NCBI RefSeq assembly: GCF_934747485.1
Contig: NZ_CAKVGN010000036.1
Span: forward strand, 1-30,440
Direction of reading: 5' to 3'
Source of the DNA: an uncultured Brachyspira sp.
Lineage (GTDB): Bacteria > Spirochaetota > Brachyspiria > Brachyspirales > Brachyspiraceae
Length of the DNA: 30,440 bases
Shown: positions 26,100 through 30,440 of the stretch, one piece after another
How the letters are laid out: each line of letters starts with the position of its first letter
Position numbering within the stretch: position 1 is the first letter of the stretch
Notes under the pieces: model-generated
What the model was told of the DNA's origin: nothing
Seen by the model: only the letters and a program-made list of their open reading frames with translations
Database searches by the model: none
Program-made: the position numbers and the translations under genes

Positions 26100-26243
26100 T
26101 TTTCTAATTCCCCGCCCATTAAGCCTTATAACTTAAACTAAAAATATAATTTATATTTCTTTTACAGCTCAATTATAAAAAGCACGCCCGCCCTAGATTT
26201 ATTTAAATTAGCACTACTATTTACGCACGCAGAGTTAAATAAA
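26100..26243. repeat. Dispersed ~140-bp intergenic repeat, copy D2
   Basis: Reads CTAATTCCCCGCCCATTAAG, AAAAATATAATTTATATTTCTTTT(T)ACAGCT, ATAAAAAGCACGCCCGCCC, and ends GCACGCAGAGTTAAATAAA. Same order as D1 with perhaps 75-80% identity by eye. Further on, ACCGTGCG at about 26294 echoes the GC-rich end. The rest of the gap to 26497 is nearly pure A+T with no coding frame. Confidence 0.75.
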
Positions 26244-26497
26244 ATATATAATTAATTTTGAATTTTTATTTGTATAATATATTAAATTTAATTAACCGTG
26301 CGTTTAAAAAAAATTTATGATTAAAAAATATCTATTATTTAAATGATATTTAATTTTTTTAATTTACAATGAACTATATTATTTTATTGTTCATAAAAAA
26401 CAATATAATACAAATAAAAAAACATCATTAAATTACTAATTTATAACATATAATATCAATAATTTTTAAAAAATATGAAATATTTATAATTAAAAAC

Positions 26498-26526
26498 TTG
26501 ATAGATGTTATTTTTTTTATTATACT
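26498..26526 (+). promoter_or_regulatory. Promoter of the alpha-glucosidase operon
   Basis: TTGATA (26498-26503), 17 bp, TATACT (26521-26526). The start would fall near 26533, inside the operator-like palindrome. Confidence 0.7.
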
Positions 26527-26529
26527 TAT

Positions 26530-26549
26530 AAACGTTTGATTTTGATCAA
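26530..26549 (+). promoter_or_regulatory. Operator-like palindromes at the alpha-glucosidase start site
   Basis: AAACGTTT (26530-26537), with the central CG typical of LacI-family (MalR/CcpA-like) operators, is followed by the palindrome TTGATCAA (26542-26549). Both lie over or just after the predicted start of transcription, where a repressor would block initiation. No regulator gene lies in the window. Confidence 0.45.
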
Positions 26550-26591
26550 GTTCAAAAATATTAAAAATGAATAAATTTATAAGGATGTTCT

Positions 26592-28247
26592 ATGTCTAAA
26601 GAGTGGTTTAGAGAAGCCATAATATACCAAATTTATCCTAGAAGTTTTAAAGACTCTAACGGAGATGGTATAGGCGATTTAAAAGGAGTATTAGAAAAAT
26701 TAGATTATTTACATGAATTAGGTATAACTGCTATATGGTTTTCGCCTATATATAGTTCTCCAAATGCTGATAATGGATATGATATAGCTGATTATCAAAG
26801 CATTATGAAAGAATTTGGCACTATGGAAGATTTTGATAAGATTGTAGAAGAATGCAGAAAAAGAAATATCAAAGTCATTATGGATTTAGTGGTAAATCAT
26901 ACATCTGATGAACATAAATGGTTTATAGAATCAAAAAAATCAAGAGATAATGATAAAAGCGATTATTATATATGGGCTGATAAAAAAGATGGCAGAGAGC
27001 CTAATAATTGGGAATCATTTTTTACTGGAAGTGCTTGGCAATGGTGCGAAGAAAGACAGCAATACTATTTGCATTTATTTCATAAAAAACAGCCTGATTT
27101 AAATTGGAAATGCGATAAACTAAAAGAAGAGATATTTTCTATGATAGAATGGTGGATAAAAAGAGGCACTGATGGATTTAGAATAGATGCTATAAGCTAT
27201 CTAGAAAAACCAGAAGGCTTTCCAGATTCTAAAAAACAAGCTACTCATAAAGATGGGTATGTGATGGATGCTGAAATCACGGCAAATCTTCCCGGAACTC
27301 ATAAGTTTATAAATGAAATGAATATTAGATTATTTAGTAAATATGGTACTCCTACTGTAGGTGAAATAGGATGCATCACTCCTCAAACTGCAAGAGATTA
27401 TGTACTTCAAAGCAGAAAAGAATTTGATATGATAATACCATTCATTCTTCCTCAAATAGAAATAGACACTTGGAATGTTCCTATGTTTAAAAAAAGAATA
27501 ACAGAATGGTATGAAGCTTTAAAAGATGACGGCTGGTGGGCTCAGTTTTTAAGCAATCATGATAAACCTAGACAAGTATCATTATACGGAAATGATAAAG
27601 AGTACAGAGTAGAATCTGCTAAAATGCTCGCTTCTATTATACATACTGTTCCTGGTACTCCTTTTGTTTATCAGGGTGAAGAGATAGGAATGACAAATGT
27701 ATATTTTAATAATATTGAAGATTATAATGATGTTGATACAAAAAGTATGTATTATAAATTAATCAAAGATGTTAGTGATAAAGAAGAAATAAATAAAATA
27801 TTTGACAGCGTTAGAATATCAAGCCGTGATAATGCAAGAACTCCTATGCAATGGAATGATGAAGAGTTTGCAGGGTTTTCAACTCATAAACCTTGGATAA
27901 ATGTTAATCCTAATTATAAAGAAATAAATGTAAAAAAAGCATTGGAAGATAAAGATTCAATATTCTATTATTATAAAGAATTAATCAATATAAGAAAAAA
28001 TAATAAAATAATTGTTTATGGTGATTATAAAGAAATAAAAATTGATAATGAATATGTATATGGTTATGAGAGAAATTATGAAGATAAACAATTAATAGTA
28101 ATAAATAATTTCTCCAAAAACAATGCAAAGATAAACTTAAACTATAATATAAAAAATATTATGCTATCAAATTATAAAGAAAATAAGATTAATGGCTCAG
28201 AAATAGAATTAAGAGCTTATGAATCAATAATTTTCTTTTCTAAATAA
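26592..28247 (+). CDS. malL: GH13 alpha-glucosidase (oligo-1,6-glucosidase/maltase family)
   Basis: A 551-aa cytoplasmic retaining alpha-glucosidase. DSNGDGIGD (21-29) is the calcium-binding loop of this subfamily. DLVVNHTS (98-105) is conserved region I. GFRIDAISYL holds nucleophile Asp199, VGEIG acid/base Glu258, and FLSNHDKPR the stabilising Asp324. The residue after the nucleophile is Ala200; in this subfamily Val favours alpha-1,6 and Ala/Thr alpha-1,4 bonds, so maltose-type substrates are as likely as isomaltose. The next gene, 44 bp on, is a sugar symporter, so the pair forms an uptake-and-cleavage operon. The ribosome site is AAGGAT. Exact substrate unproven. Confidence 0.93.
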   Translation: MSKEWFREAIIYQIYPRSFKDSNGDGIGDLKGVLEKLDYLHELGITAIWFSPIYSSPNADNGYDIADYQSIMKEFGTMEDFDKIVEECRKRNIKVIMDLVVNHTSDEHKWFIESKKSRDNDKSDYYIWADKKDGREPNNWESFFTGSAWQWCEERQQYYLHLFHKKQPDLNWKCDKLKEEIFSMIEWWIKRGTDGFRIDAISYLEKPEGFPDSKKQATHKDGYVMDAEITANLPGTHKFINEMNIRLFSKYGTPTVGEIGCITPQTARDYVLQSRKEFDMIIPFILPQIEIDTWNVPMFKKRITEWYEALKDDGWWAQFLSNHDKPRQVSLYGNDKEYRVESAKMLASIIHTVPGTPFVYQGEEIGMTNVYFNNIEDYNDVDTKSMYYKLIKDVSDKEEINKIFDSVRISSRDNARTPMQWNDEEFAGFSTHKPWINVNPNYKEINVKKALEDKDSIFYYYKELINIRKNNKIIVYGDYKEIKIDNEYVYGYERNYEDKQLIVINNFSKNNAKINLNYNIKNIMLSNYKENKINGSEIELRAYESIIFFSK

Positions 28248-28291
28248 AAGATACACAAATAAAATAATTTATTAATAATAAGGATAAAATT

Positions 28292-29665
28292 ATGAATACA
28301 AACATGAAAGTTGGTTTGGGAGAAAAGATAGGCTATGGTATTGGAGATTTAGCCTGCAATCTAATTTTTTCAACAGCTACATCATATCTAATGTACTATT
28401 ACACAGATATAGCAGGTCTTACAGCCGCATCTGTTGCAACTTTATTTTTGGTAGCAAGAATTTGGGACGCTATTAATGACACTATTATGGGAATGATAGT
28501 TGATAAGACTAATACTCGTTTTGGTAAGTTTAGACCTTATATATTATTTGGTTCCATATTTTTGGCTATATTTGCTTTTTTATGTTATGTAGTACCTACT
28601 AATATGAGTTTAAGCGGTAAATTAATTTATGCTTATATTACTTATATAGGATTGGGTATGTCATATACTTTGGTAAATTTACCTTATTCTGCTCTAACTT
28701 CGGCTATGAGTAATGATTCTGAAGAGAGGACTAAAATAACAACTGTAAGAATGATATTTGCTGTATTAAGCGGTGTTGTGGTAGCACAAGTTTGGAATTT
28801 AGTAGATATATTCGGCAAAGGAAATGAAACTGTAGGATACAGATATACTACAGCTATTATGGGAGTTGTTTCTATAATATTATTTGCTATATGTTTCTTT
28901 TCTACAAAAGAAAGAGTATATATTGACAATAAAAAAGAAGAAAAAAAACATTCTTTAAAAGAAGAGTTTAGCAGTATATTATTAAATCCTCCTTTGATAA
29001 TAATTACTATTGTGTTTATGCTTATCCTAATATGCGGTTTTGTTATAGCTGGTGTTAATATATATTTCTTCAAATACAATGTTCAAAGGGCTGATTTAAT
29101 TACTCCTGCTATGACTTTAACAACTTTATCTACTGCTATAGGAATGTTCACTGTTCCTTATGTTACAAAATTATTTGGTAAAAAGAAAGCTGGAATAATT
29201 ACATTAAGCATGTTTGGGCTATTAAATCTATTATTTTTTATAAATTATAAAACTTTGAATTCTATACCTTTATATTTTGTAATAATAGTGATATCTGGTA
29301 TATTTAATTCATACACTTGGTCTTTAGGCTGGTCTATGCTTCCAGATACAATAGAATATGCAGAATATAAAGTTGGTTTCAGAGCTGAAGGATTAATATA
29401 CTCAATGTACAGTTTCGGACAAAAAATGGGTATGGCTTTGGCAGGGCTAATATCAGGACAAATTTTAGCGTTTGTAGGATATAAAGCAAATGATTTACAG
29501 CAGACCCAATTCGCTTTAGATGGAATAGCATTTTCAAGAGGGGGTGTTCCTTTTATATTATGTATAGTATCTATTATAATTATTTCTTTCTACCCTTTAA
29601 CTGAGAAAAAATATTTACAAATATTAGATGAATTAAATAAAAGAAAAACTATAGGACAAAATTAA
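28292..29665 (+). CDS. GPH-family glycoside:cation symporter (MelB-like)
   Basis: A 457-aa 12-helix major-facilitator protein of the glycoside-pentoside-hexuronide family. The signature RIWDAINDTIMGMIVD (56-71) contains Asp59 and Asp63, equivalent to the cation- and sugar-binding aspartates of MelB. It is followed by the loop NTRFGKFRPYI (74-84). LGWSMLPDTIEYAEYKVGFRAEG, from helix 10 to the next loop, is the second family landmark. It probably imports the alpha-glucoside hydrolysed by the preceding enzyme, coupled to Na+ or H+. AAGGAT precedes the ATG, and a strong hairpin follows the stop. Confidence 0.93.
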   Translation: MNTNMKVGLGEKIGYGIGDLACNLIFSTATSYLMYYYTDIAGLTAASVATLFLVARIWDAINDTIMGMIVDKTNTRFGKFRPYILFGSIFLAIFAFLCYVVPTNMSLSGKLIYAYITYIGLGMSYTLVNLPYSALTSAMSNDSEERTKITTVRMIFAVLSGVVVAQVWNLVDIFGKGNETVGYRYTTAIMGVVSIILFAICFFSTKERVYIDNKKEEKKHSLKEEFSSILLNPPLIIITIVFMLILICGFVIAGVNIYFFKYNVQRADLITPAMTLTTLSTAIGMFTVPYVTKLFGKKKAGIITLSMFGLLNLLFFINYKTLNSIPLYFVIIVISGIFNSYTWSLGWSMLPDTIEYAEYKVGFRAEGLIYSMYSFGQKMGMALAGLISGQILAFVGYKANDLQQTQFALDGIAFSRGGVPFILCIVSIIIISFYPLTEKKYLQILDELNKRKTIGQN

Positions 29666-29670
29666 TAATA

Positions 29671-29703
29671 AAAGGCAGTAAATAAAAAATATTTGCTGCC
29701 TTT
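29671..29703. terminator. Hairpin terminator, probably bidirectional
   Basis: A 14-bp stem (29671-29684 with 29690-29703, one T-G pair) with an A5 loop. It lies between the symporter and the convergent lipoprotein gene. The T run is better on the minus strand (TTTTATTATT). Confidence 0.75.
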
Positions 29704-29786
29704 AAAAAATTTTAAATTTATATAGCTTTATCAAAAGCAAATTATTTATGAAATTATTTATAATTGTAAAAAGTTAAATATTTGTA

Positions 29787-30290
29787 TTATTTTATTTCCT
29801 GCTTTATCATAGTTCCTCTATAATATACAGGTGCTTGGTTCTCTTCATCTGTAAAACTAACTTCAACAATAACATAAGCTGTTTTATTATCATTGTTAAA
29901 AGCTGCTGTAGTTTTATAAGATGTATCATAATCAGTTACAGTGAACTCTAAAGTATTTTCTTTTGGTTTACTTATTTTATCAAAAGATATATTAGGTTCT
30001 GGGTAATTAGAGCCTGATATATATACATCTATAGAGGCATCAGTTTTTATTTCAAATTTCCAATTTAAATATTCAAGTGTTGTGTCTAATTTTAGTTCTC
30101 CTTTCCAAGTACCTTTATGTTTTGTAATATCTTCTTTATCATTGATTTCTGTATTAATTTCACTAGTATTAGCTTCATTAGATGATAAGGCAGAATTATC
30201 TTTGTATCCTACTCCTGTTGTGTTTTTATTGCTGCAGCTTAATAACAATGCTGTTGCTATCACAGTAATTAATAATAGTTTTTTGTTCAT
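29787..30290 (-). CDS. Small lipoprotein of unknown function
   Basis: 167 aa. The leader MNKKLLLITVIATALLLSC has a lipobox with Cys19. A Ser/Asn/Thr/Glu-rich linker (20-58) follows. A compact beta-rich domain spans about 59-165 (KGTWKGELKLD, then LEYLNWKFEI, a YVIVEVSF strand and YYRGTMIKQ). The 'GTW.G' opening and alternating strands resemble small lipocalin-like or 'extracellular beta-sandwich' lipoproteins common in this genus, but I do not recognise a named family. GAGGATAT precedes the ATG. It is transcribed alone, toward the symporter terminator. Confidence 0.8.
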   Translation of the reverse strand: MNKKLLLITVIATALLLSCSNKNTTGVGYKDNSALSSNEANTSEINTEINDKEDITKHKGTWKGELKLDTTLEYLNWKFEIKTDASIDVYISGSNYPEPNISFDKISKPKENTLEFTVTDYDTSYKTTAAFNNDNKTAYVIVEVSFTDEENQAPVYYRGTMIKQEIK

Positions 30291-30318
30291 TTATATATCC
30301 TCTTTATGTACATTCTTT

Positions 30319-30346
30319 TTTATAAAAATAATATTCTATATGTAAA
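30319..30346 (-). promoter_or_regulatory. Predicted promoter of the small lipoprotein
   Basis: On the minus strand TTTACA (30346-30341) and TATAAA (30324-30319) are 16 bp apart, giving a start near 30311. Confidence 0.5.
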
Positions 30347-30378
30347 TATTTTCTATAAATATAAAAAAAATATAAAAA

Positions 30379-30440
30379 TGCACAGGAGCCAGACATATTG
30401 CAGTTAGGAATTCCTTAATTTCTTAAAGTATAGCATAGGT
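30379..30440 (-). mobile_element. 3' end of an insertion sequence (partial, right copy)
   Basis: An exact 62-bp reverse complement of 11-72, running to the last base of the window. On the minus strand it encodes the same C-terminal residues (PMLYFKKLRNS, stop) and ends TGCA. The two IS ends therefore point toward each other across the segment. The match may continue beyond the window. Confidence 0.6.

Noticed and set aside
25239..26243. CRISPR array from the intergenic direct repeats
   Set aside because: There are only two long imperfect copies separated by a gene; no short regular repeat-spacer pattern and no cas genes.
1..30440. The whole window as a prophage, ICE or composite transposon cargo
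   Set aside because: No integrase, phage structural, conjugation or replication gene. The content is mostly housekeeping, and the inverted IS ends may be a contig-edge effect.

Overview
The window is about 30 kb of very AT-rich DNA with AT-rich codon use and small intergenic gaps. It looks like a Brachyspira-type spirochaete. The evidence is the tamB-bamA-skp order known from spirochaetes, a bactofilin, GH35, GH13 and GPH sugar genes, a BspA-like LRR lipoprotein, and short GC-rich dispersed repeats in AT-rich gaps. The genus call is inference from gene content and composition, not from a marker gene.

Layout. 1-72 and 30379-30440 carry the same 62-bp sequence in inverted orientation. It looks like the 3' end of an IS3/IS481-type insertion sequence: the last codons of a transposase plus a terminal repeat ending in CA. 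157-1467 is an NCS2 purine permease with promoter and terminator, followed by about 640 bp of dispersed repeats. 2168-6261 (minus) is a carbohydrate cluster: an orphan mannose-type PTS EIIA, a GH35 beta-galactosidase, a secreted TPR protein and a CE7 acetyl esterase. 6729-7979 (minus) is map and a bactofilin. 8215-9965 is a convergent restriction-modification pair that closely resembles R.HhaI and M.HhaI (GCGC). 10154-12695 is a MATE transporter with a long charged C-terminal tail, overlapping ispD. 12838-20411 is the outer-membrane biogenesis set tamB-bamA-skp. 20482-20680 is a probable 6S RNA with its own strong promoter. 20751-21782 is an RsuA/RluB-type pseudouridine synthase, followed by an LRR lipoprotein and an alpha-phosphohexomutase. 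25553-26053 is a PfpI/DJ-1 protein lying between two copies of a ~140-bp repeat. 26592-29665 is a GH13 alpha-glucosidase with a GPH sugar symporter behind a good promoter and a LacI-type operator-like palindrome. 29787-30290 (minus) is a small lipoprotein.

How it fits together. Most of the window is chromosomal housekeeping and sugar catabolism: glycoside uptake and hydrolysis feeding phosphohexomutase, and envelope assembly through TamB, BamA and Skp. The clearest accessory module is the HhaI-like system. It is even more AT-rich than its neighbours and lacks Shine-Dalgarno sequences. Consistent with its predicted specificity, I found no GCGC tetranucleotide in the window by eye, whereas the composition-matched CGCG occurs about nine times. 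I did not find a clearly novel multi-gene system. The items most worth checking are the 6S RNA candidate, the tailed MATE protein, the GCGC absence and the inverted IS ends.
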